64,000 nt of DNA from Stomoxys calcitrans (Eukaryota; Arthropoda; Insecta; Diptera; Muscidae): NCBI RefSeq assembly GCF_963082655.1, contig NC_081556.1, positions 1,922,001-1,986,000 of the forward strand, in the 5' to 3' direction. The position numbers and the translations under genes were made by a program. Below are positions 21,754 through 34,250 of this stretch, piece by piece. How positions within the stretch are numbered: position 1 is the first letter of the stretch; the number at the start of each line of letters is the position of its first letter. Under the pieces are notes generated by a model. That model was not told the DNA's origin, searched no databases, and saw nothing but the letters and a program-made list of their open reading frames with translations.

Positions 21754-21934
21754 CTCAAGCGACTGCCTGGCAGCCGAAGCCAAATAGTTTAGAATGCATA
21801 TAACTTATATACCCATCCTTTTCGTCGAATTTGACAATCGAATTCGACTTATGCGATATCAAAAATGTATACTAATTTTCATCTTCAACAACCATAAAAC
21901 CGCTTTTCAAAAATTTCAACATTCGACTACGCCA

Positions 21935-23292
21935 TCGCCAACCGTATTAGGGGGATTATATATTTTCCGGGTCAAGTCACTCAGTGGCCGCCCCATCCCC
22001 CAAAACAACCCTACCTCCAAACCGGACATATTTGCTGACCATTGCAATAAGGGTCTCAAATAAAAGGTGTTTGGCCCCCTTAAACCAAAAGAAATATGAA
22101 GTTCAAATAAAAGATATTTGAGAATAGAGCACGAAACCGATATTTCTTCAGAGTTAAGTGTTTGAGCGACTACCACACTCCCCAAAACATCCTTAAATCG
22201 GACATATTTACCGACCATGCTTATATGGGGCTCAAATGAAAGGTATTGGGTAGTAAAGCACGGAATTGATACCAACTTTCGGGACCAAGTTTCTGGGAGT
22301 TCATCTCTTCCGCACAACACCCCCTTCCATGACAATTTAGAGCTCAAAGCGATGTTGACAGTTTTTAGGACCGGGGGGGTGGGTCATATTTGCTGACTTT
22401 TGCAATAAGGGGCTCATAGGAAGTAGAGCTCGATGTTGACAGTTTTTAGGACCTGGAGGTTGATCATATTTGCTGACTTTTGCAATAAGAGGCTGAAATG
22501 GAAAGTAGAGCTCGATGATGACAGTTTTTAAGACCTGGGGGTGGGTCATATTTGCAGAATTTTGCAATAAGCGACTCAATTGAAAGGTATTTGAGATTAG
22601 AAAACGATATCGATTTTTGCTGATACTTTTTCAGGGTATATGTCTGGGGAACCAACCTTACGCTCCAAAACACCCCTAAATCGGACATACATATTTACCG
22701 GCCATGACAATATGGGGCTCAAAAGAAGGTATTTCGGAGTAGAGCACTAATCCAAATTCGGTAAAAAGTTCTTATAGGGCCACCCCACCCCCATAACACC
22801 CCCAATAGGACATATTTGCTGACCATTGCAATATGGGACTCAAATAAAAGGTATTTTAGAGTAGAACACGAATCTTATATATATATTTTCAAGTCACTGG
22901 GTGTAATTAATACCCACTTTCGGAACCAGGTTCCTGGGGTCCAGCCATACCCTTTAAACCCACCAACCAACACCCTGGGGGTTTTCCCACTCACAAAATC
23001 TCCATGAGAATATGGGGCTAAATTAAAGTCTTTTAAGAATAAAGTATCTCTAACATCCAAACTTCAGCAACCTTAAACCCTCCGAGCGAATTTATAGACC
23101 GATAAAGATTTTACTGTATTCCAATAAAGGCATTCATACTGTTATACTGTTAGTCAAGCATGAATACGATTTTCGTAGCATGGTATTTCACTCAAATCTC
23201 TTTAATTTCGGAAAATAAATATTCAAAGGATAGTTTTGTTCCATATAAAGTAAAAGAAGGCGTAGCAGAGCGGACCGGGTTCAGCTAGTTTT
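21935..23292 (-). repeat. dispersed repeat family beta, minus orientation
   Basis: Tandem units with the phrases CGGACATATTTGCTGACCAT, ATATGGGGCTCAAATGAAAG and runs of C (CCCCATCCCCCAAAACA). A distinct right end reads GTAGCAGAGCGGACCGGG and TTCAGCTAGT at about 23262-23291. Frames here are shadows. Confidence 0.8.
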
Positions 23293-25039
23293 CTTTAAAA
23301 ATAAAATTTTAACAAAAATGTTTATAGAAAGAAGTTGGACGAAATTTGACATTAATAAACTTTCATAGAAATTTCATCGCATTTTTTATGCAAATATCAT
23401 GCTAACTTAAATTTATTTATGCTTTAGTGGTCAGCTTTTTAAAGTCACTACCATGGTCCTTGGAATGATGATAGCATTCGTTCTCCTGTCTTCCAAAGCG
23501 ACAGGCATTAAAGTGAAAACCCCAAATTCTAATGTAGAAAAGTTATCAAATGAACAAAAAGAAAATCTTTTGCAACATTTTTTGGTAGTGAAGTTTGCGG
23601 AAACAGCACACATCACATGGAGAAATGTTGTCATATCGATGACAAGGCAAAAGGCAACTAAACGAAACGACCATGACACTTCACCAACCCAAAAGGTTGA
23701 AAACAAATTTGGTATACAAGTAAAAGAATAACAAAAAAGCAACAACAACAAAACAACAACCAAGTCGCCATAATCTCTGGTTAAGAGAATGTGGCAAATT
23801 ATGTTTAGTTTGGGCCAAAATAAAAAGGATGCAGACAAAACAAAAATATGCAAAACTTAAAATGCAAATATTTTGTAATGGACATTTTGTACATGACAAT
23901 GACACTCTTACGCAGATTGTAACCCATCTCCAAAACACCTCGGGGAAAGTTGTTGAGTTGGCAAATTACCATGATCTGAGATGGCAGTGGCATGATGAAA
24001 ATTCAAAACTGTGGTGATTTGTTTAAGAACAAGGTCTCTTTTAAGGAAATCATCTAAACGCTATTGACAATAGAGAGCAATAATCTGTTAATTAAAGGTT
24101 TAGGTAAGTGTAAAAATAAGGACAAGAGGAATCTTTCACTCCTGAGTAACATCTACTTCGTTTAAAATTATAGAGTGCAACTTACGAAAAGACTAACTCC
24201 ACTACTCGATACATAACGAAGAGAGGTAAAGAGCTTTAAAACAGTATCTAAAGAAATTTTAATTACAATAAACGAATTACTGGCCGTTACTGGTTACAGC
24301 AAATGCCAAATTACCTTAGGAGACAGGTGGTCTAAATTAAATAAAAAACGGTTAAAAAGAAAATCTTAGTAAACAATCATGGCCAGCCAAAAGCATAACA
24401 ACAAAAAATATTTTTTACAAAAATTTTGTGAAGCAAATTGTTTGCAATAAACACATTGATCTACTTTCTTGAAAAGCTGATTATTTAACTAATGCTAAAT
24501 ATTAATTCCATAGAGTTTGTTGGTCACACAATAAATTGTTAAACATTTCGAACTTAATCTTCTTTTCCTCGTTTGCCTTTAATTTAGGTATACTCTCTTT
24601 TGAACTACACGGCAATGTTGCATAGAAACGAAAAGAAAAGTTCAAAAATGTAAAAATCATGTCAAACTACTGTCAGTTGTGTGCAGCATGTAATGGTACA
24701 TGGTACCTCATGCCTTTGCAGTTAGTGGACCACCAACACAGCAAATACCGGCATTACCATACCCCCAACACCCGGGCAGTATAGCAACAAAACAATTGCC
24801 AAAGGAAGTCATCAACAACATCATCGTCAACATCGTTGTGTCTGTGACATTTTGTTGTACGGTAACATACTCGACAATATCAAAATGTCCTTTTTGGCAG
24901 TTGTTTTAGTTTTATTTGCGGCATGCTTGTCATAATTCTCCATCAGCTTGGAGAACAGTGGTCAGATTTGGTTATACTTCAGGGTCTTGACCGAAACGTT
25001 GCAAATTTGGTTCATATATTTGAAGAAATATAATGTTTA
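23293..25039. other. unique island, no convincing gene
   Basis: AT-rich unique sequence. Two frames were considered. 23453-23731 plus is K/N-rich with no splice context. 24700-24830 plus has a proline-rich stretch (GPPTQQIPALPYPQHPG) after an acceptor-like CATGCCTTTGCAG but no good donor. Neither is called. Confidence 0.35.
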
Positions 25040-25535
25040 GCTTACATTTTCTTAAAATCTCCAGCCAAATCAGAGAAAAAATTCGCGGCTTGTAAGGGCT
25101 CAAGAAGTTAAATCGGGAGATCAGTTTATATGGGAGCTATATCATGTTCTTGACCGATTTGAACCGTACTAGGCACTGTTGTTGGGAGTCATAACAGAAC
25201 ACCATGTACAAAATTGCGGCTTCCAGGGGCTCAAGAAGACAAATCGGGAGATCGGTTTATATGAGAGCTACATCAGGTTCTTGACCGATTTGAACCATAC
25301 TTGGCACAGTTGTTGGAAGTAATAACAGAACAACCATTTGCAATCCCCAACAACCTACATGAATAAGAAGTATCTGTGCAAAATTTTAAGCGATTGCCTT
25401 TACGTGTTCAACCGCTGTCGTGATTTCGACAGATGGATGGCTAGTTCGATTCAGAATTTCGAAACGATCAAGAATATATATACCTTATGGAGTCCTAGTT
25501 AAATATTTCGAGGTGTTACAAACGGAATGATAAAT
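25040..25535 (+). repeat. alpha repeat, plus orientation
   Basis: Three units (GATCAGTTTATATGGGAGCT, GATCGGTTTATATGAGAGCT) and a right end with GACAGATGGATGGCTAG, CAAGAATATATATACC and GTGTTACAAACGGAATGA. Confidence 0.8.
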
Positions 25536-25538
25536 GAT

Positions 25539-25660
25539 GATAGCCGAGTTTGTAGCGACCCCATATTACCTGTGATGGATTCATTTCCCATCAAAGGGTT
25601 TGGCCTGTCTTTGGTAAGACTGATTTAGGTTGCCACAATAATATAACCTGACCTCATCTA
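25539..25660 (+). mobile_element. SINE family 2, diverged copy
   Basis: Shows GATAGCCGAGTTTGTAGCGA (A-box region), TGGATTCATTTCCCATCAA (decayed B-box), then GGTTTGGCCTGTC and GGTTGCCACAATAATATAAC with an AACCTGACCT tail. It is colinear with the better copy at 45983-46128. It is inserted beside the right end of an alpha repeat. Confidence 0.55.
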
Positions 25661-25844
25661 ATTTTTATGATTTTGCAAAAATAAATACTTTTTCAAAGAA
25701 AGTATTATTATCAAGACCAATGTCCTGATGAATGATGACATGTGTTTCCTGTTCAAATGCTACCCCCAGTAGGAAAACTTAGTTACACGACATGGTGAAA
25801 AATACAAGTTTTATGATGCTTAAAAACTATTTTTATATTTTTAT

Positions 25845-27690
25845 ACCCACCACCGAAGGATGGCGGTATTTTCGTTTTGTCATTCCGTTTGCAACACATC
25901 GAAATATCCATTTCCGACCCGTGTCCGTCCGTCTGTCTGTCTGTTGAATTCAGTCTTTAGAAATAGAGATATTGAGCTAAAACTTTGCACAGATCCTTTT
26001 TTTGTCCATCGGTAGGTTAACTTCGAAGATGAGCTATATCGGACTTAATCCTAATATAGCCCCCATATAGATCGATCCGCCGATTTTAGGTCTTAGGCCC
26101 ATTGAAGCCACATTTATTTTCCGATTTGGCTCAAATTTGGGACAGTGAGTTGTGTTAAGCCCTTTGACATCCTTTTTCAATTTGGCCCAGATCGGTCCAA
26201 AATTTTATATAGCTGCCATATAGACCGATTTCTCGATTTAAGGTTTTGGGTCCATAAAAGGCGCATTTATTGTCCGATAACGCCGAAATTTGGGACAGTG
26301 AGTTGTGTTAGGCCCTTCGACATCCCTCATTTATTTGGCCCAGGTCGGTCCAGATTTGGATATAGCTGCCATATAGACCGATCCCTCGATTAAAGATTTT
26401 GGGTCCATAAAAGGGGCATTTAATGTCCAATTTCGCCGAAATTTGGAACAGTGAGTTGTCTTAGGGCCTTCGTCGTCGGTCGGTCCAAATTTGAATACAG
26501 CTGCCATATAGAGCGATTTCTCGATTTTGGGTCCATAAAAGGCGCATTGATTGTCCGATAACGCCGAAATTTGGGGCAGTGAGTTGTGTTAAGCACTCGA
26601 CATCCTTTTTCAATTTGGCCCAGATCGGTCCAGATTTGAATATAGCTGCCATATAGACCGATTTCTCGATTGAAGGTTGTGAGCCCATAAAAGACGCATT
26701 TATTGTCCGATGTCGCCGAAATTTTTGACAGTGAGTTGTTAGGCCTTTCAGCATCCCTCTTCCATTTGGGCCAGATCGGTTCAGATTTGGATGTAGCTTC
26801 CATGTATACCGATCTCTCGATTTAAGGTCTTAGACCCATAAAAGACGCATTAATAGTCCGATGTCGCCGAAATTTGGGACAGTGAGTTGTGTTAAGCCCT
26901 TCGACATCCTTGTTCAATTGGGACCAGATCGGTCCAAATTTGAATATAGCTGCCATATAGACCGATCTCTCGATTAAAGGTCTCGGCCCCTAAAATGGCG
27001 CGTTTATTGTCCGATGTCGCCGAAATTTTGGACTGTGAGTTGTGTTAGGACCATCGACATCCCTCTTCAATTTGGCCCAGATCATTTTATATTTGGATAT
27101 AACTGCCACATAGACCGATATCTCGATTTAAAGTCTAAGCCCCATATATAATCTGATTTCGCACAAATTTGACACAGTGACTTATGTTAGGCTTTTCGAT
27201 ACCCGTGTCGTATATGATTCAGTTCGATCTATATTTGGATATAGCTACCAATAGCAATATTTTGTTCTACAGAATTGGTACAATGACTGGTACCTATTAC
27301 ACCACTCAATGTCCGTGCCAAATTTGGTCCAATCGGACCATCTTTCGATATAGCTGCTATGAGGGCATAAATTATGCATTTTTCACTGGATTATTACGAA
27401 ATGTGGTTAACACATATAACCGAGGTGACACATATAACCGATGTATGGTGACATACCAAACTTCTGTCAAACCAGCAATAATTAAAGCTTCTAGTAACCG
27501 AAGAAGGATGAACGAGAGACCGGTTTACATGGGAGCTATATCAGCCACAATTCTTGGAAGTCGTAACACAGCATGACAAATCGGAGAAAAATTGCGTCTT
27601 GTAAGAGCTCTAGAAGTCAACTTGAGAGATCGGTATATATGGGAGCTATATTAGGTTAAAGACCAATTTGGACCGTACTCGTCTCTAGCA
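25845..27690 (-). repeat. long alpha array, mainly minus orientation
   Basis: Starts TTATACCCACCACCGAAGGA and GTCCGTCCGTCTGTCTGTCT. It then has about nine units with GCTGCCATATAGACCGAT at 26212, 26366, 26499, 26647 and onward (about 150-bp period), each followed by CGAAATTTGGGACAGTGAG. The last part, 27450-27690, is in plus orientation, so the copy is composite. Confidence 0.85.
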
Positions 27691-29060
27691 GAACTACATG
27701 TCTGGTTCTCACCTCCTATAAGTGTGGGTGCCTCGGCACCTGTAGTCGACATGCTTTAAGCGCACAACTAGTCGTCAGACTAAATAATGAGGAACAGACG
27801 GATGAACCAGAGGGATGCACAATTCCTTCCCAGCCTTTAAGTAAAGGTGGTGTTTCCGACTCGGATTCAGACAGAGACGGTGTCAATGAAACAGTCATCG
27901 CAACCGAATCAAGAGATGAGGGCATCGGGATGACGGCAGAAGTGAGCAACGGCTTTGCTTAGCTCACAAGCAGACCGAGAAAGCGATCCATGGCACGACG
28001 AAGGAGATAAAGGAGTATGTACCGGCAGCGCAATCAGGCGAAAGTGCAGGATGCTGGCAGGGATAGAACTCACATTCTAAGCACTTCTACTGAAGCTGGA
28101 AAAAGAATCAGATCTCCCGAAGAGCATAACACTGCTAAAATGGAGAAGAAGAAAAAGAGCTGCCCGCTTTTAAGTACTCTGGGTACTCCAGACAGTGTCC
28201 TACGGAGGTATACAAAGTCGGAACAGGAACGAAGGAAACACGCACGGCCCCTGAGTCTTCACGGAGGACTGTGGCTTCCATACTGAGGGAAGATGGTCGC
28301 TGAGAATGGTAAGGAGACGCCCTCTTACGCCACAGTGGCAAGGAAGCACAACAGACATGAGCTGACTTATGCAGTAATCAACATCGGCAGTGTACCCGGT
28401 AGGATTATACCAGATCATCGGTCCCAAGTGGAGGATCTGGTTAACGATCGGATTTTTGAACCTGTGTGGAACTCTATAGAGGGTCCACTAACACAAATGA
28501 TGAGCTGCGAGTATAGAGGGGAGGTCTTCCACAGGAAGGAAAAGGAGAAAGGAACTCTCCTTGTGGTTGGGATTGATCAAGTCTCCGTGACGAGTTGGGC
28601 TAAGACTAAAGGCATGGCGCACTACAGGAGCAAGGCTGTCTTTTTCAAGATTGGGAAGACTAGGATAGGCAGAAATCCTCATATTTATCGCCACTCCTAT
28701 GGATGACCACCATTAATGACCTATTACGGATGCTGACTGAGAAGGGATTTGAGCCCGTCTGCTACGCGATGATGTTATAATACTTCTCAGGGATAAGGAT
28801 CCGAACCAGCTATGCAGAAGGGCCGAAAGGGTCATGCATATGGCATATGACTGAGCTAGACCCAGAGGTCTCAATGTTAATCCAGAGAAGACTGAAATAT
28901 GACTGTTCACGGTGAAGACGAAGGTGGGCCAATTTGACACACCACGTTACCTCAAATCGACGATTTCGATATCTGACAAGGTCAAATACTTAGATGTGAT
29001 CTTGGACAGGAAACTGATTTGGAAGTGTCACATTCCTACGAATAAGGAAAAATCATAAAT
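27690..29060 (+). mobile_element. LINE family B, internally deleted copy (ORF1 plus RT piece)
   Basis: The first kilobase holds a broken ORF1. From about 28722 the sequence jumps to the middle of the reverse transcriptase: LLRMLTEKGFEPVCYA, then in shifted frames LLRDKDPNQLCRRAERVM, GLNVNPEKTEICLFT and VKYLDVILDRKLIWKCHI, the YADD-to-thumb part of a jockey/R1-type RT. The YADD Asp pair is lost through a short deletion. The same RT text recurs at 42112-42420, where YADD is intact. The 5' half of RT and the endonuclease are missing. Confidence 0.7.
28293..28706 (+). pseudogene. ORF1-like protein fragment of LINE B
   Basis: A 137-codon frame. Its middle reads YAVINIGSVPGRIIPDHR, then QVEDLVNDRIFEPVWNS, SCEYRGEVFHRKEKEKGTLL and VVGIDQVSVTSWAKTKG. 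This resembles the conserved domain seen in dipteran retroelement ORF1 proteins often labelled DUF4780. That label is from memory and needs a profile search. Upstream the frame is broken by several stops (27710-28290), though segments such as GSAIRRKCRMLAGIELTF remain. It lies directly before an RT fragment in the same orientation, so it belongs to the same element. Confidence 0.5.
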
Positions 29061-29099
29061 TTTCGGGCAACTTTTCTTCTGTGTAAATTCTTATTGGAG

Positions 29100-29500
29100 T
29101 CTGAATCTTCACAGGACACCATGTTCAAAATTTCAGCCAAATCTGACAATTGCGGCTTCCAGGGCCTCACTATGTCAAATCAGGTTTATGTGAGAGCTAT
29201 ATTAGGTAATCTGTTAAGACACCTACTTGAACCGAACTTGCATTTTTTTTAGGCATTTGGATAACAATTGCCGCTTCCAAGAGTTCAAAATGTCAAATTA
29301 AAGGTCCACCCTTTATGGGATCTACATCCAAATCTGAACCGATATGGCCCATGTTTAATCTCCAACGACCTACATCAATAAAAAAATCTCTGTACAAAAT
29401 TTCAAGTGGATATTTTTGTTGATTTCCACAGACGGATGGGCGGAAGAACATGGCTTAATCGACTTAGAATATTAAGATGATCAAGAATATATAATTGAAG
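29100..29500 (+). repeat. alpha repeat, plus orientation, short
   Basis: AATTTCAGCCAAATCTGACA, TTTATGTGAGAGCTATATTA and the closing TGATCAAGAATATATAA. Two to three units. Confidence 0.7.
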
Positions 29501-29529
29501 GTAATTTTCAATTTCCCATGAAAAAACTT

Positions 29530-29645
29530 TTTCCTAAAGAGGTGTCGCACTACGGTACGCCGTTCATGAATCGGACATCACTCATTGATATGTGAGAAGT
29601 TTGTCGCTGTTCCTTAATGGAATGTTCATGGGCAAATTTGCAAAA
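29530..29645 (+). mobile_element. SINE family 1, 3' fragment
   Basis: GAGGTGTCGCACTACGGTAC through GGAATGTTCATGGGCAAATT. Lacks the head. It lies 33 bp from a second, headed copy in the same orientation. Confidence 0.8.
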
Positions 29646-29678
29646 GCATAGGCAATTTTTTCTCATAGTTTTTGAAGG

Positions 29679-29880
29679 GGCCACCGTGGCGCAGAGGTTA
29701 GCATGTCCGGCTATGACGCCGAACGCCAGGGATCGAATCCTGGCTGGCGACATTTGTGAGGTACTTTTCCATGTAAAACTTGTCCCCAAAGCGGTGTCGC
29801 TTTGCGGCACGCCGTTCATTAATTTGTGAGAAGTTTGCCCCAGTTCCTTAACGGAATGTTCATGGGCAAATTTGCAATTT
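29679..29880 (+). mobile_element. SINE family 1, shortened internally
   Basis: Intact head GGCCACCGTGGCGCAGAGG and B-box-like GATCGAATCC. The block between the B-box and GTGAGGTAC is missing, as is the ATAAAAAGGAGG segment, giving about 200 bp instead of about 290. The 3' end is present. Confidence 0.85.
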
Positions 29881-32275
29881 GCTTTAAGAGACAAACTCCA
29901 GTCAAGCTTTGTTACAAATGGCCTAATTTTTAAGATCCATTTCTGAACTACAGTGCCACAAAAAAATACCTGATATGATAAAATTGGAACAACTGAAATA
30001 CTTACGAATATCGACAGCAATGAAGAAGATAATCATAGTTTTTTTTTTTTTTTTTGGCTAACAGTACGACAAAATTTCCAACTGGGCTTTGGGTTACACG
30101 CACAGTTGTTTTACCTCTTGTTAAGGACGGTTGGTTATTTTTTCTTTGAACATATCTCCCATTAGTACCCTGAGGTTAGTTTTGTCTGTTGTCTTTTTGT
30201 GGCACTTTTGGTAGACCACACAACGTACAGCAGCATACAATTGTGACAGTCAGCTTTGATGGTATGCACGTTGTTGTTGTGGTTGTTGCTTCCGTTGGCC
30301 AAACAAGAACAACAATTTTGCATAAATCTCTGCATAGACAATGTGACGCTCTGTAAGAGAACAAACATTGGCGAGAATACTAGCAACTGGACTCTTCTTT
30401 CTCTCTCTCTCTCTCTTTTGTCTCTTATCAAGCTGAAAGACATTCGAGACAAAGAAAGTAAAGATGTCTATTTTTCACGGAAAATTATGAAACAAAAGAG
30501 TGACATTTATTACAAAAATTAGTTACGAATACGGTGAAAAGTATTTCTTAAAAATATTTCACCATGGTCTGCTTATTTGTGTAGGATTTTCTGTTTTTTA
30601 AGATGGGAAAACTACAAAATAAAGGATTACAAAAGTGTATGCATTTTTTGAGGTCAAGCATGTATGCCAGCATTTTTTGAAATGATATTCCAACGACTAC
30701 CAGACAACTTTTTATTTTTCTGGACTGAGGATAAGTTTGACTGATGTTATGCTTAATAACCCATCAGATATTGCAATATCGACTTCTAGCCAGTGTTTTA
30801 ATTTAAATTTTTTTCCGTGTCTCCATTTTATTTAGTAAACACACAGACTTACAAACATCGATTTCTTTTTTTGGTGAGCAAGAAAAAACTTTGTCATTTA
30901 GATTTCTCTTGCTGGCAAGCCTTTCGGAATTATTACCAATTAAAGTGAAGGTAAAACTTTGTTATTACCCTTCTCCCACAACTGAATGGACTGTATATGG
31001 AGATCCTCTAAAGGATAATGGGGGGGGGGATAACACTTTTTCATATTTTTTCAATTTGCATTCAAATGCTTTTTCAAATTCATACACGTATAATTTTTGC
31101 CAAAATTGCCCGAGGAAAGTATTATGATGCAACAGCAGCCAGTGAAGCCATAATTCTGTTTTCCCTCAGCAGAGAAAAGGCAAACAAAAGAAGTGAAAAA
31201 AATACACCCCATGTCTCTGAGAGTATGTGTGTGAAGACTCCATTCGTAAAGGATATTCATCATGAGATACTCATACAAACTCGTACCATGGTTTCTAGTT
31301 TCTTCTTGTTTTCTCTGCTGGATGGGCTACGGAGGCCACATGTGAACAACAATGTGGTTGGCTTGGTAATGTTCATTTCTTGCAGAGCGTATTGCCATTC
31401 TGCCTTGGGGCAGAATGTATTTTGTGTTTTTTTTTTATTTCGCTAGTTTTTGGAATATGCACAAAATTTATGCAAATGTGTGAACACATGTAGACCAGAA
31501 GAAATAAGGCGTGTATGCTGCCTCCATCGCACTACACCTCCCTCCTAGGTCCTAGAAGACTCACATAGCAAAAGGTCCTTATGGGCAGATATCTGCTCTG
31601 CTACAAGGATATAAAATGTACATTTAAAGTAGCGCTCCCTGTATGCCGAGCGCAGCAACCAAGAGCCATTCATATTTATTTATGCAGATACGTGCGGCAT
31701 TTGCAGTTGTTTTCTACTCGCACGCTTGACTCTGGCAAGTGGCAAAAACAATTGTCGTCGTTTGTAGTCACTGCTCTCGATGGGAATGGGAATGAGCATG
31801 ACGATGCGGACGATGATGATGATGATGCCGATGATAGCGTTGTTGGTGTCAAGTATTTTGTAAAACTAATATGTGAAAATCCCAATAAAACACACACAAT
31901 CACATTCACACGCACACTCTCCCTACGGCAAACGCTTGACTGAATGGATTAGATTTTCCAATGAATGGATTTTCCTAGAAAGCATAGTTGATTTTTCTCC
32001 ACTCTTAATGTTTACCCATAGCGAGCATCTGTGGATTGTTTGCCATGACAAAGTATTTAAATACATGGATATTTTCAAAGGATTCTTCAGAGAGCCAGTG
32101 TCTATTTTATTTATTAAGGAGCATATTTCACACCATTGTTGTGCAAAATCCTTTTTACTAAACGTTTTCTATTAAAACAATGACATATGACCCAAAGAAA
32201 GCATCATAGCTAGAACAAGGAACAATGAAATTGGAGACTTAATCCAAATTTTATTTTTCATAAAAAAATTGGGAA
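29881..32275. other. unique island, no gene recognised
   Basis: Contains a CT tract at about 30398-30418, a G9 run at 31020-31028 and GAT triplets at 31803-31840. Open frames on both strands overlap without recognisable domains. Confidence 0.4.
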
Positions 32276-34250
32276 ATGTGATTTTCAATTATAAAAAAGA
32301 TCTAATTTGGGGAGTTTCGGGGTGGGGATATTTCTCTCCGAATGTGTGTATCAAACTCCTGTCTGCTTCCAAATACCTTTCTTTCGAGTGCTATATTGCC
32401 ATAGTTGGTGAATTTATCCGGTTAGGGGGGAATTTTGTGGGTGGAGTGGCCACCCAGACACTTGGAGCCCCATATTGCCCTGGTCAGTTAATAAGTTCTA
32501 TTATCAGTTATTATGGTGGTGGGGCGACCTACCAGGCACTTATTTCGGGAAAGTTCGAGCTCTACTCCCAAATAACTTTCATTTGAGCTCCATACTGCCA
32601 TGGTTGGTAAATATGCCCAATTTTGGAGGGTTTTGGGGGTGAGGCGCCCCACCAAACACTTGGCTCCAAACTTGGATACCACATTCGTTTTTTATTCTCA
32701 AATACCTTTCGTTTTAGTCACATACTATCATGACGTGTCTACATATCGATTTTGCGTTTTGTGGAGAGGCGGTACCTTTCATTTGATGCCCATATGAAAG
32801 CTAATCGATATATATGGCCGTTTGGGCGGCTTTTGAGGTTGTGGGCGGGCCCCCCGACACTTGGAGTCCAATTTTTATATTAAGTTCGTACTCTACTTTT
32901 AAATACCTTTCTTTTGATACCCATATTGTCCAAATCTGAAAATATGTCCGTTCGGGTGGGTTTTGGTGTAGGGCGTTCCCCATAGTTATTTGACTCCGAA
33001 ATTTAATACGTTTTTGTTTTTGGTTTGCCATAAGGCAGCAATCAAAGTTTCAAAGTTTCGGTTTGAGAAATGGGCCCTTAAAATTATCAATATTGAGCTC
33101 CACTCTCTATAAGGCCCAAATTGTCTTGGTGATGTTAGTGTCAGGTTCGAGGTCTACTCCCAAATACCTTTCATTTGAGACCCAAATTCCCATAGTCGCC
33201 AAACATGACCGGTATGGGGGTGTTTTCGGGGATGCGTCGCCCACTCAGCGACTTGGCCCTGAAAATATATATCAGATTCGTGTTCTACTCTAAAATACCT
33301 CCTATTTCAGGCCAAGATTACAATGGTTGGTTAGCAAATACGTCCTTATTGGGTGGTGTTATGAGGGTGGGGTGGCCCCATTGTTATTTTTTCCCGAATA
33401 TTGATATCAGATTCATGCTTTACTCCCAAAGATCTTTCATTTGAGGCCCATATTGCTATGGTTGCAAATATTTCCTCTTCGGGGAGGGGCGTCCCCCTAA
33501 ACACTTGGTACCACATTTGGATATCCGATTCATATTCTACACTCAAGTACTTTTTATGTAAGCCCCATATAGCCATGGTCAGTAAATAAGTCCTGTTTGG
33601 GGGGTGTTTTGGGAAAGGGGCGGTCCCCCAAACACTTGATCCCACATTTGGATGTCAGATTCGTATTTTTCACTCAAATAATTTTCATTTGAGTCCCATA
33701 TTGCCATGGTCGGTAAATAAGTCAGATTAAGGGGTGTTTTGGGGGTATGAGTGTACCCCCATAAACGTGGTCCCACATTTGGATATCAAATTGGTATTCT
33801 ACTCGCAAACACATTTCATTTGAGTCCCATATTGCCATGGTCGGTTAGTGTGTCCGATTTTGACACCTGGTTCGACAATTGGATATCAGATACGTTTTCA
33901 AATCTTAAATATCTTTCATTTGAGTCACATATTGTCGTGATTGGTCTTAATATATATTTGTTAGGTTTTGGGGGTGAGGCGGCCCCCCTAGGTACCCCAT
34001 TCGAAATTTGGATACCAATTTTTTGGTTTTTATGTAACAATAGGAGAGCACATCACCTATCCCCGAGATCTGGCGTTTTTGAAAAATAGGGTAAGAGGGA
34101 GTGTCCGCCATCCCTTCAGATATAGAAAAATGTATTACCCTATTTTCACCACGGGATCATCATGCACCATCAGTGAAAATTTCAAGAAAATCGGTTAACC
34201 GATTTTGAGTCTATACGGAACAGACAAACAAACAAATACAAATTCATTGT
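32276..34250 (+). repeat. beta repeat, plus orientation, most complete copy
   Basis: About a dozen units with CTTTCATTTGAGTCCCATAT (33436, 33680, 33811, 33913 and others, often about 130 bp apart), G-rich words GGGGTGTTTTGGGGGT and C-runs. The right part reads CCCCGAGATCTGGCGTTTTT, then ACCACGGGATCATCATGCAC and AAACAAACAAATACAAATTC before abutting an alpha copy at 34250. Confidence 0.85.

Noticed and set aside
23431..23853. 140-codon minus frame with hydrophobic stretches
   Set aside because: The hydrophobicity comes from CAA/AAC repeats read as leucine and valine. No start context or homology recognised.
24700..24909. Proline-rich plus-strand exon (GPPTQQIPALPYPQHPG)
   Set aside because: Acceptor-like start but no usable donor, and the rest of the frame is ATC/GTT simple sequence.
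32269..34089. Several overlapping 60-112-codon frames
   Set aside because: They follow the beta repeat units and recur with the repeat. Not genes.
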